Assembly (NCBI GenBank): GCA_000469685.2
Contig: LS997566.1
Span: 48,693,373-48,757,372 of the forward strand
Reading direction: 5' to 3'
Length of the DNA: 64,000 nt
Source of the DNA: Haemonchus contortus
Taxonomy: Eukaryota > Nematoda > Chromadorea > Rhabditida > Trichostrongylidae
The notes below the pieces were generated by a model. The model worked only from the letters and a program-made list of their open reading frames with translations, searched no databases and had not been told where the DNA came from. Below, piece by piece: positions 1 through 10,489 of this stretch (positions are counted from its first letter, which is position 1; the number at the start of each line of letters is the position of its first letter). The translations under genes and the position numbers were made by a program.

Positions 1-1090
1 AACATACGCGGGAACGGTGCAGTTGGGAGAGATCTCTGATTCGCGGTAGGGTGCAGGCTACGTTCACGACGATCGTTGCAACGCAGTAGATCTCGTAGCC
101 TATAGAAGTATCCCACAACTTTACAGAACGTAGCAGCATTGATGTTTTGTGCTGGTGAAAACGATGGCCCCAGACTGAGATGGTCAAGTGCGTTGGACGA
201 AAGTTGTGCATCACCCAAAACAGTGACTCTTGCCACTTCACGTTCACTGCGAGCGTGTTCGTCAGTAAGGCGGTGTTCCATAGGTGATCTGCTTTTGATT
301 TTCCGAGCATTCCCACGATGCGTACCCAATAGTCGGTCGTATTTCGCACAAAGAGCAGATTTAGCCCTAGATCGGATAGAGTTACAAATCTGCTTTGACT
401 CACCCTCAATCCTTCTCCAAGTCTGTTCTGGATAGAGACGTCGGCATGCCATTTCTTTTGATTTACATTTCAATAATGTCGAGTACAATAAACTACGTTT
501 TTCTTTAATCACTTGGCCTAGAATACAGCGGTTGATTCTTAGGACCGTAGGGTGATTATCACGGCGGTCGAATATTGCACTGATCTTCGCATTAGAGATG
601 AATCGTGGCATGATGTCGGTCGCCTTGCAACGTTGGAGAAATTCTAAGGACTGGCGGGTGACACCCACTTTCTGTCGAAGCGAAGCGCTTTGCGCACCAG
701 TGAGAACAATTTCGGCTGCACGTTTTGCATCAAATTCCAAGTCCTCTCATCTTTGAACCTCGGCATGTCTGTTGTTCTTGAAATCGTAAGTTTTTGCTTC
801 CGCCTCGAGGTTTGTAGGTGGAAATATTTATTCTGGCCGACATTTCGACGGACTCGTCGTTTTCAAAGGCCTGAAAGTGGTTCAAAGCGTGTTGATTGTA
901 CACTACCCCACCAAGCGTCTCTTCCGCTCTAGCGTTTCTGACGTATTATCAGAAATGCACGAAAAATGCTCAAAATCCGAAAGTCAAGCTCTCCTCACTT
1001 CCACCGCAAAGTGTAGCCACGCTACACGGTTAGAACATCATTGCGGATCAGCACGTTCGCTGATTATGGAACTAACTCGCAGTGTTGCAT
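1..1090 (-). mobile_element. Penelope-like element (PLE), 5' part, degenerate, runs off the window
   Basis: On the minus strand this matches the 5' half of the better PLE at 37670-40411. Around 740-900 it has the pseudo-LTR tail: a GAAA-containing core, an AATAAA-like stretch, and a start region matching MPRF. At 330-430 it matches the PLE segment carrying HIWKR...SICDSIRSK, seen in antisense as LDRIELQI. The reading frame is broken by many stops. The rest of the open frame (reverse transcriptase, GIY-YIG endonuclease) would lie before position 1. The upstream limit near 1090 is uncertain. Confidence 0.6.
842..866 (-). ncRNA. Degenerate hammerhead-ribozyme-like core in PLE pseudo-LTR
   Basis: On the minus strand a TTGAAAA box, a 5-bp stem CGACG/CGTCG with loop AGTC, and a following GAAA box sit in the same pseudo-LTR position as in the other PLE copies. 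PLEs are known to carry hammerhead motifs of the form CUGANGA-stem II-GAAA. Here the first box is damaged, so activity is unlikely. The assignment is inferred from comparing the five copies in this window. Confidence 0.35.
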
Positions 1091-2603
1091 AAATGGCAAG
1101 ATTTGTGATAGTCACACACTCCTTTCGGCTGTTCATATCTGAATTTCTAGCTAAAATCCAAAACGCCTCCAACGCTTTCCTCGACGATATTTCCGTCTCG
1201 CGAGCCAATATCGTACATTAGATGGTAAAGCCACTTCCACCATGCTGCTCCACTCTGTGCTTCGCTAACGGAGTTAACACATTACTGCGCCGTTTACCAG
1301 CAAGATGCTCTTTGATTCGTACTGATAAAACTCACTGTTAACTATTAGTATTGTGTATCATTCAAATTGAACAAACACATCAACAGTGTGTACCGTTCAA
1401 CTGAACAGACAAATCAATTATTTGACTCGGTGATGGAACAATGAGCTAAAGCCAACTAGGAAGTGGGATCTGCCTCTAAATCTACCATGTTCATCGGCAG
1501 AAAGTCTCATGGATTATCACGTCATCCGTTCGTTGAAAAACTGTCTAGGGAATAGAAGCTATAGAAGCTGCGACGATTTGGATGTCTTAATGGCTGATGT
1601 CAAAGCGTGGATCGCCTCCAAAACTTCTTCGCTTTTGGAATCCGATACCTAGCCAATGGGAAGCAGTGCTTGACGTGGATGGTGGATAATTCTGGAATAA
1701 TTATTTGAACGGTTTTTGTTCAGTATTTTTATCGTTTCTTTGAAAAAATTGGTGCAATAATTACGCATCAACCTATACATTCTAGTCGGCTATTCAGCTA
1801 TCTAATTTTGTCTAGTTTTCGACATAGAGAATCTAGATGCTACTGCACGTAGGCGCCTCGGGGGTAGAAGTCGGTCCTCCGGAAGTCTCCTCACCCAAAA
1901 AAAGATTCTCTTTTTGTACCCCTGCCTGTTCCCGTCAGGTCCCTCCAGATCAGTTGCTATCTCAGGAGTGATCACGGCCACAGTGCCCTTTAACTGGTCT
2001 CTCCACTCTGACCAACATAATGACATGTTTTTAAATTTGAACTTGATTATCATGTGCAATCAGCATAATGACCATGGAATCTTTGACGTAGTCGTGGTCG
2101 ATTCGAATGTTAGGGCCTTAATTACACGCTATCATCATAAATCATCGCAAAAATTTCAATACCATAATATCACATTAATCAGTTGAATACGTCTTTTGTT
2201 CTGTGAACAGTTGGACCCTAAAGGTGACAATTGTTTGAACGGCAAGGTAAACCAAAAGAATGAGAGAGCTTGATTGCTTGAAGATTAACTCGGCAAAGCA
2301 GTTAAAAACTATCAAACACACGCGATCAATACTGAAAAGCACTTAAGCACAAAAAACACGAGCACAACAAACACAACATCAATACGCAAAAACGGTTTAT
2401 TACAAATAAAAAGAGCAGTTATCGGATCAGGATATGAAGCGTCCTCTAGCCTCGAAAGCAGCCACGTAGCAGCATTTTTAAAAGAAGCGCTCAAATTATG
2501 CCGTGCTCCAAAGCTAGCACGCGACGCGACCGCGTGCTCGCAACGATGACTGCTCTTCGATGCCTTTCGCTGTGTAGCACTCGTCTGAACTCTGGCATCT
2601 AAT
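1091..2603. other. Gene-poor stretch, nothing recognised
   Basis: No open frame here has a recognisable domain, and the short frames on both strands lack plausible splice signals in consistent phase. Two partly repeated phrases (GTTCAA...CTGAACA, 1340-1400) suggest an old repeat, but I cannot bound it. Confidence 0.4.
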
Positions 2604-4057
2604 CGCATCTAAAAATATAGGCGACTCTCCGGCGCGTGCCGCGTGCGTGACTCTTGACCCATTGCCAAATGTGGTTTATTCTCCTCGACCGGAGGTGTTT
2701 CACTACCGATTGCTACACGAATACACAATGAACACTCCCCAATGGTCGCCTCACTATTATTCCTTGATGTTCTGGCTCGCCAAGTAGTTTACTTGGGTTT
2801 CTAAGTTGTTCAATGGTCGCGGCTAACCCCCTCTTCCTATTCGATGGTTCCCATGTATTCGCAATACTCCCTACATTATTGCGCGTTAGATGCAAATGCT
2901 CCTGCTGCTTATTCTACTACTGCTTGCTCTTACACAAGTTATTTCAGGAGTGAAAGTACATTTTTCGATTCTAACTTAATGTAAGTTTAACCACCACATG
3001 AGGAACAAATACGACCCCTGACCCTGCTTCTCCCGTTTTCGAGTGTCGTAGTGGCTTTTACAAACTGAAGTATTGTGTACCTTCTACTTCACTTCGAAAA
3101 TAGGAAGGCCACTTGCCCTTCCATAGAGATAGTTCCTTACACCTAACTGTTGTGATTGCTACCGCTTTAACTCATGCACTGATGTCATGACTCCAAAAGC
3201 GGGAGACGTGTTCTGATTTTATGATTGCAAAAAGCAAAAAACATGCGCGAGTTGCTGTTGAAATGAAAATGTATAATTGGTCTACGCAACTACTGGAGTT
3301 CTGATAAAACGAGATAAAAAGAGTGAGTATCGAGGATAAAATCATCCATTTAAACTCAACCTCATTCATCCACTTATCCTCCTCATCACCCCACATGTAT
3401 TAGTCTCGTAACTTTGATCCACTTGCAACTTCTTTTCTCTATTTCAGTGGCTTGAACTCTGCAGAATCCTATGACTTCATCCCATGGGACTGATCCATGG
3501 TATTTCACTAACCCTTTGATAGTTTTTGGGGGCAATCAAATTGATCCGCAATCATCTCCATTCTCTTGAATATATCTTGCTCCGCAGATTCCATATGGCG
3601 GAAGATTGCCATCGATGAGGAATCCCTCTTGTTTTCCTAAATTTACCATTGCACTGCAAGCTCTATATGGCTATGTTAGAACTCTCATAGCGATCCAACT
3701 TCTCATCTATCGAAGATTCTACCTAAAGTTTATATATGAGGCTGCTCTTATGGTATCGGGGTGAACGGAAGTAGAACAACTTACCCTCACGGGGAGGGTA
3801 CTTGAACGCTGAAGGTGTCTATAAGGGTGAATCGCTTAGGAATATAAATAATCTCCCAAGCAAGTCAGCCTCACAACACAATCAACATATTATACATTAA
3901 GTATTACAGTGAGATGCTCAGTAGATGTGTTACTCATGTATTCTTAAGCAGTCAGTAGTGAAATAACTCCAGTCGAGGTGAATTTACCACATTTGGCAAT
4001 GGGCCAGGAGACACGCACGCGACACGCGTCGGAGAGTCGCCTATATTTTTAGATGCG
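2604..4057. mobile_element. 1.45-kb non-autonomous element with ~75-bp terminal inverted repeats
   Basis: The left end (2604-2672) begins CGCATCTAAAAATATAGGCG and runs through CTCTCC...GCCAAATGTGG. The same sequence appears inverted at 3985-4057 with a few mismatches. The interior has no transposase-like frame. This is a classic layout for a non-autonomous DNA transposon; superfamily not identified. A second imperfect phrase (CTGGCATC) lies just outside both ends. Confidence 0.65.
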
Positions 4058-4111
4058 ATCCTGGCATCTTCCTCCTTCATGGTATTCTGCATTCCTTATT
4101 TGTATGTGTTA

Positions 4112-4307
4112 GGTTGGAAGAAGTCCTGCAACACTTTGAACATGTTCCTCTACGCAAAACCAAAGCTCTTCACAAATGAAAACATAATAAAATGTAAATA
4201 TCAACAAAAAATATTAAATTAAAGGTTCCAAAATAAATATTAATGGAGTTAACAAGCATAAAATTTGAAATAGTGTTGCATAGTGTTGCAGGACTTGTCT
4301 TCCGACC
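4112..4307. mobile_element. Mariner-type MITE, 196 bp
   Basis: Inverted ends of about 24 bp start GGTTGGAAGAAGTCCTGCAA on the left and are mirrored by TTGCAGGACTTGTCTTCCGACC on the right with one difference. Both ends are flanked by TA, the target used by Tc1/mariner transposases. The AT-rich interior has no coding capacity. Confidence 0.7.
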
Positions 4308-4317
4308 TAATATTTCA

Positions 4318-5556
4318 GGGTGTCCGGAAAGTTTTGAGAAAAATCAAATAACTAAAGCAGCAAACTGAGATCTGTAATTACGATAGTGACCTTTTTTAAC
4401 AACAATGTCTTTCCATCAACCGAACAGGGCATTTATGCCGTTCCTCTAATTTTAAGAGAGGTGTGACGCAATTCATTCATCAACCACCTACTTGATATGT
4501 CGAAAGTTGGTGAATTTTTTCCCTTAAGAACAGGTCTCTGGGCTTCTGAAAGTATGGCAGTAATATGGGCTGAACTTAGATAAATATGTGGGGAGTGGGG
4601 TAGTCAGATCATACCAAGTCTTTCCACCTGATTCATCCACGTCATCACACAGCACCCCGTGTGGAAAATCCATCATAATCGAAAATTCCTCGTAATCGAT
4701 GTGAAATGGGAACTCGAAATACCTTCTTTTTCAGTTATTAACAGGAGACTCTTGCGTACACCGCAGTACATTCTCGCAGGCTATTATAGTAAAATAACCG
4801 GTTGAGCAGGAAAAAAATGAGCTCATGCCTTCCGTGGCGTGAGCGTTACGCTTTATAACGGGCTGTGTCCTTAGGTCCGTTGGTAGACATTGCGATTTCC
4901 TGCTTGGGTTTTATGTGACAAATGAAGTGGATCGAAGTCCTCGTTCGCTTACTGTCGAGGAGCTTCTGACACCCCCTGACTCGCACTCAAGCTCCTGCTC
5001 AGCCAAGGAGTGGGTGATATTTGCAAAGAGTCCTGCTTGAAATGCGACTTTTGCGTAGAACGTCATGAATTATGAATTAGGGAGTGAAGACTGTCTCTTT
5101 CATTTCCTGAGACTTTTAGAAGGATTGTTCTCACAGAAGGCTAGAACAGTATCGGTATCTGAAGGCAGTGGACGTGGACGGGAAGACTTCGACAAACTTT
5201 GTCGAAGCAAATCTCTTTCCATATGAAACGATCGTGCCGTTTATGGTAGGTGACAAGGGGTTGGGGGGGGGATCACTGTTGCCAATCATTCACTGTATCT
5301 CAGTTCAAGCCTGAGCGTCGAAATGGATCAGTTTCGTAATGGAGAAATAAAAGGTTCGGTAGTCGTATCGATGGCACATTGTTCGGCGATTACTTACTTC
5401 GAACGACCACGTCAAATCCCGCTCAGTTGTGGAACTAATTTATCAACAATGCTTCATTCCCTATTATCGAATCTATAGTTCTTCTTCAGCGCGTTCGTGA
5501 GCAACATGCTTTCAAAGTTGAGAGCTAACATTTTCTCAAAACTTTTCGGACACTTC
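4318..5556. mobile_element. Tc1/mariner-like element, ~1.24 kb, degenerate
   Basis: The left end GTGTCCGGAAAGTTTTGAGA recurs inverted at 5530-5556 (TCTCAAAACTTTTCGGACAC). The length suits a mariner-class transposon, but I see no frame with transposase motifs longer than a few residues, so it is non-autonomous or heavily decayed. It starts about 10 bp from the neighbouring MITE. Confidence 0.55.
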
Positions 5557-7122
5557 AATATTTACTATGCTGATTTGACCCCTATTTGTCATTATTATAG
5601 GGCTACAGCCAAACAACACGCTGATGACCCTACGAAGTAATTGATTTTCCACAGGGCTCGGGGTCACTACAGAATCCTATTCATACGCTTGTTCAGTGAT
5701 TTGAAGATTGTCGAAACAACTTTATTGGTATAACTCCACACGAGGCTCACAATACGCCCTCCTGATTAACAGATCCCAAACGCTCGCGATAAGAAATAAA
5801 TTCGTTCTAGCTTCCTTCCTTGCTTTCCAAAAAGACTTTTTGGTTTCTGCGTGTTGCACAGATTTATTGCTTCTAGAGCCGCTATCAGTCTTTCCGGCTT
5901 CCTTCATTAAAGCCAGAGAAGAGTTCAAATTACAATTTATACGCCTAAAGTAACAATTGAGCGAAATTTTTCCTCGATTAAAGCTGGACTGTCTTTTTTG
6001 CGTATCAGCAAATGCACATCCATCCGTGACACTTGTGCTTCCTTGAAACGGTTTGCAGCAAAACATACCACAAAGTAGGCGGTCGTTTGGTGCGGCTCTT
6101 TAAATTAACTTTGCCATTGTCTCGCATGCTTTCCAGTTGCCATCCACACGACGCGATTTCCGCGTCAGCCTTCTTGCCCAAATCATTCAGCCTCTGATTG
6201 AGGGGTGTATGTCGTTTGGCGCGATGGGCGGGGTCGCGCCGCCCATTTGAGGCGGCGCGACTCCGCCCATCGCGCCGTTCAACTCGTTCAGATCACGTAA
6301 TCTTCTGCTCTCCTCTCCTCTATAGATGAGGGATTGGGCTTCTATCTATTGGCGCGACCCCGCTTATCGCGACAAACGACTGCCTCCCCTGATTGAGGGT
6401 ATGGGCACACTCGCGCTTCCGAGAATGCGCGCGGCGAATTGCGAGGCAAAATTCATGGCGATTTTGACCACTCTGGCGCCTATCATTGGGCCACAGATTT
6501 AAAGTAAAGAAGATCAACATTAACAGCTGATCCTACTGATCGTTTCTACTTGAAACTTGGGCACAGTGATAGGCGCTGAAGTCCAACAAAAAGCCACGAT
6601 TTTACTACATACATACTCGCGCTTCTCCGGACGCACGAGTATGCCGTCCCTCTTCGATTTACGATCAGCTATCGGCCTGATCATAACTGCTTCGCAACCA
6701 GGCGACTCAGGGGTCATCAGACTTTTTAGTCATCGTCATCGATTGAGTAGGAAAAGAGGAAGTTGTAAAAAGTCTTAAGATCTGTCAATTTCATCCATCC
6801 CTTCATGCGAACTATATCAGTAATATATATTTTGAAAACCCCATTAATATTTCAAACTTATTAAGATTCATAGCACTCAGGAGCACGGCCTATCGCTTTT
6901 TCTACATTTGGAGGTCAAAAAGAGTAATCCTATAGATGGAGTTCGAGAGATCCAAAGCACACCTACTGTTCTCGTAAAAGATTGGCCGACTCTCTGGAGG
7001 TGTAACTCTCACTCTCATCAATCTAGTAGCGGTACGGAAATTGCTCCGATTACACGAATGGCAAAACAGTTTATTTTTTGGAAGAAATTATTCAATTATC
7101 TTTGAGAAGTTATTACCGAAGA
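5557..7122. other. Intergenic stretch with a GC-rich hairpin, otherwise unassigned
   Basis: Apart from the hairpin at 6218-6276 there is little to name. 6410-6500 shares phrases (GCGCGCGGCGAATTGCG-like; GGCGCCTATCATTGGG) with the interior of the MITE at 49548-50341, so part of it is a diverged repeat copy. The 114-residue minus frame at 5722-6066 shows no recognisable domain. Confidence 0.35.
6218..6276. repeat. Near-perfect GC-rich inverted repeat (26-bp arms)
   Basis: Arms at 6218-6243 and 6251-6276 are complementary with a single mismatch around a 7-base loop (CATTTGA). The composition is unlike the AT-rich surroundings. Confidence 0.8.
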
Positions 7123-7886
7123 TCCTACTATATATAACGCGCTAAGTGTGTCTGTTGGTTTGTCTGTGTGTGTGTGTGTGTGTGTTTGACCGGAAATTCA
7201 TAACTCCGGTTCCCGTCGACCTAGAGAGTTCAAATTAGGTAAAAGTACAGGAGGCAGGATGGGAACACTCATGGTGAGTGGCAGGACCGGACTCCGCCCA
7301 CAATGGGCGATGTTAGTGTGAAAAACTTAAACTTGGACCTAGAGCATTCAAATTTGGTATAGTCAGGCGGCAGGATGGGAACACTTATGGTGGGTGGCAG
7401 GACTGGACTCCGCCCAAAGGGGTGGGGTTTGGGTGAAGGGCTTAAACTTGGATTGAGAGCGCTCATATTCGATAGAAATACGGGGGCAGGATGGGAGCAC
7501 CTATGTCGGGCGGCAGGACTTAACTCCGCTCACAGGAGGCGAGGCACGAGGAAAAAAGTTAATGTAGACTTTAAGCGAAATCTCGAAACCAAGGTTGAAT
7601 AAGTCGCAAATGAATCGAGTTACTCAAACACACAGAGCCTAAGGAGTTCTGTTCATGGCGGACGGGGCACACACGGATTGTGTTAGGGGTTTGTGTTTGG
7701 CCGGGAATGAATAACTTCTGTTTTCATCTTCCGAAGCCTTCTAATTTGATAAAGATGCAGGCGGGGAAGCCATTTCAACACGAGAAGGAGGGGAGCACGG
7801 CGGCGTCAGCCGATAGAGCCGATTTACGCATAGCAAATTTCTCACAGGAAGGAGGAGCGCCCGGTGAAGCCGGGCGGCCCGACTGG
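7123..7886 (+). mobile_element. Non-autonomous Helitron, 764 bp
   Basis: It begins TCCTACTATATATAACGCGC directly after an A and ends CTGG directly before a T, matching the Helitron rule A|TC...CTRR|T. A stem-loop GCCCGG-TGAAG-CCGGGC (7859-7875) lies about 11 nt before the 3' end, as in Helitrons. The 5' part carries a (TG)n run and about three tandem ~120-bp units, each reading roughly GGCAGGATGGGAACACT...GACTCCGCCCA. No Rep/helicase frame is present, so it would be mobilised in trans. Confidence 0.65.
7190..7560 (+). repeat. Three tandem ~120-bp units inside the Helitron
   Basis: Units starting near 7190, 7330 and 7445 share GGATGGGAACACT(T/C)ATG, a GGCAGGACxGGACTCCGCCC block and an ACTTGGA-type end. 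Related units recur inside other Helitron copies at 30170-30400, 31280-31650 and 47470-47830. Confidence 0.7.
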
Positions 7887-8099
7887 TGAAGATATAATTG
7901 GTGAATGTACATCTTGCCTTTTCTCTCAGAGGTTTAGCATCTCGATAATTATGTAAAACCCCTGTCAGCAATTAGTCCACGGGAGCTGCTTTCGGGACGG
8001 AACATTCCTAATAAACCCTTCATGAATCTCATCCTTCACTTTTGATACGACAGCCCTTACCTTATGAATGGGACCAAAGTCGTAGTTGTATAGAGCAGC

Positions 8100-9930
8100 A
8101 CTTATGAACGAAGCTGCCAAGGCCAGGAAGAGCGTTTGCGGAGCCTGAGCTTCGCCAAACGGACTTGTACCCGTACCTCTTCGACAGCCACGTCTATCTA
8201 CCATCTTAGACAATCAGATACCGTAGCGCTCAAAAGTATTCGGCCAACTTTAACTTGCCGTAACTTTTTTCCCAGTGGAGCAAATCTCATGAAATTTTGA
8301 TATGTTCAGCTGAAGCAAATTTTACGCTGTCCAACACTACTTGACTGCAAAACAGTCATATCCACATACTAATGAGGAGGCGTTTGTAGACTGTGCTGAA
8401 AGCAAGTTTGTGACGACTGCAGTTATGCGGACCTTATGTGTGTTTTTCTTCTCTTCTAGGTTCGACATTAGTGCTCGTTCACTTAAGACTTGGCAAAAAG
8501 GAAAGGACTCCTAGAAGGAACACCATTCGTATTTCCAGTTGATTTCTTGTTCAAGCCCTTTTGGATATCTGGAACATGATCAGACTGGAGGTTAATAGTG
8601 GTAAAGGTTCACACCACACCAGTGTTAAACATATCAAAATTTCGCTTGGTTAGATCCGCTAGGAAAGAAGTTACGACTGGAAATTGTAACTGAAAAAGCA
8701 TTTCGCCGAATACTTTTGAGCGCTACTGTATGTCCTTCCTTCATATCACACTTCAGAAATTTGACATGCCGTCACGTCGGTAAAGAATTTTACGGCGATA
8801 AGATCGAACCAGAACATCTAAAGAGCCTTCCATCAGTTATCGTCAGACAGTGACTAGGCAGTACTTGTTTGAATGCAAATTGCTCACGCCGTGGAAAACT
8901 AGCAAGGCTGTGTTGCTGTATGAGAGGGGAGATCAAAACGATATTGGCAAATATCCTCAATCTCCCTGCAGTATGTAACCTATAAACTTTTCACGCGAGT
9001 CATTATAAATAGGATTGGCAGAATACTAGATAGACGTGTGAGCGAACAGGGTTTCAGAGAGGATTCAGTTTAATCACTTCCACGGTGTCATAAGACTAGC
9101 TGAAGTACCGCTATACTCATGTTTGGCGTCCATCGATGTGGAGAGGGCCTTTGATGCCGGCGAAATAGAAGCGGCAATTGAAGCATAGGGCAGGCAGGCT
9201 CAATATATAAGGGTGCTCTAAGGCGACCTCACGACCAGGATTCCGCCACTATAAAGAAGTCATTTTCAACTCGAAGATAGGGGTTCGAATGGGCGATACC
9301 ATTTCTTCCAAATTTGCTGTGCCTCGGGAACACCACGCGTCATATGGAATGGGAGGACTAGGGAGTGAAGGTTCACGGCCGCCACATGCATCACCTTCGT
9401 TTTTCTGACGACATCGTGCTTATAACCCAAACATCAAGCAAATGCAGAACCGGAACAGAACATTGCAGCAGAACAAACGCAGGCCGAGTGCGACAATGCT
9501 TGGGAGAGGATGAGTTAGTCAGTGAGCAGCCAACGTCATTCAACATGCTGTGAAAAGGGCGATGCTTGGAATTTTCCTATACAGAAATGAATCCGGAGTT
9601 CCGAGTTACATCAACGAAAGAAAATCAGGGATGCCTTTGCTAGTTCAAGAAATCAAAGACAAGGTGCGCCGAATACCTTATGCAGTACCTGATGAGTGTT
9701 GGAAACGGGCCGGTTACTGACTGGATCCCTTGGGACGTCAAACGAACACGAGGACAGCTTAAGCACAATGGTCAATCTTCTTCAAGATGCTTCGAACGAA
9801 AGGAATGCTGCGCTTTGTGTGCTTCATGCAAGGATGATTCTCTTGAGCGGCTGTGACGAACGGAGAGGTTATTGGCTCCCGCTCCGAGGAATCAGTTATC
9901 AACGGAATGCAAAAATGGATGGGTAGTCCT
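8100..9930 (+). pseudogene. Dead RTE-type LINE, reverse-transcriptase half, split by a MITE
   Basis: The nucleotide sequence matches the better RTE copy (26390-28140) with many substitutions and deletions. Recognisable blocks are the [12 protein letters not shown] run before 8215, a DIGKYPQS-like run near 8945, the YxFDA(G)E block near 9145, and HLRFSDDIVL near 9390, which carries the catalytic Asp pair. The C-terminal region (RAMLGIFLYR, 9555) follows after a deletion. Stops and frameshifts occur throughout. It is interrupted by the MITE at 8221-8728. Confidence 0.7.
8221..8728. mobile_element. Tc1/mariner-type MITE family 1, copy 1 (508 bp)
   Basis: It is flanked by TA on both sides, with ends CCGTAGCGCTCAAAAGTATTCGG and its mirror CCGAATACTTTTGAGCGCTACTG. 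It lies inside the dead LINE; LINE sequence resumes immediately after it. Sister copies are at 14654-15179 and, truncated, at 46982-47400. Confidence 0.75.
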
Positions 9931-10489
9931 GTGTCAAATTTCGTGAATGGAAAAATATTATTTGTTTAAAAGAAGGAGTGAAGAATTAGCTGATTACTAC
10001 AACTTTGCCAAAAAAGGAGGGAAGCCCGGCGTTAGCCGGGCGAACCGATTGATGAATAAATAAATCGAAAGGTTGGATATACGAGTTTGCTAGCGCAGAA
10101 ATTGCGCTAAGTAGGCGGTGCGTAGGTGGCAATAGAAGCCCATGCTATCTAACAGCAATATGGTTACGATGAGCCGCTCCAAACGCCATACACCACCAAA
10201 TTTTCGCGCACGGCCAACGTCACTGACCCCCATGCTCCCCCTCCCGATATGCTTCCATCCTCTTAACTCTGAAGCGTTTGCTTGCGTCGTTCAGGATCAA
10301 ACAGATGGTGTTCTTCCCAGAATCTCAAAATGGACTTGGGACGTAATGTGCTGCTCTACGTCTTTAACAGTAATGCCGGAGCGCTGTGTAACATCTGTTC
10401 GATCCCGAACGATGCTAAGGAACTCACCAGAGTCAAGAGAATAGAAGGAAACCTATAAGGAAGAGGAGCATGGCGGTTAGTAAGATTGG
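9931..10489. other. Helitron 3'-end fragment (to ~10052) and unassigned sequence
   Basis: GCCCGGC-GTTA-GCCGGGC (10024-10041), followed by a TTGA|T end, is a Helitron 3' terminus like the others here. I could not find its TC start; the dead LINE may sit inside the same element. 10053-10489 shows nothing identifiable. Confidence 0.4.

Noticed and set aside
5722..6066. 114-residue minus-strand frame
   Set aside because: Charged but without recognisable domain, splice sites or repeats; an opposite-strand frame of similar length overlaps it.
7190..7560. Regularly spaced repeats resembling a CRISPR array
   Set aside because: Units are ~120 bp, tandem without unique spacers, and sit inside a Helitron in a eukaryotic context.
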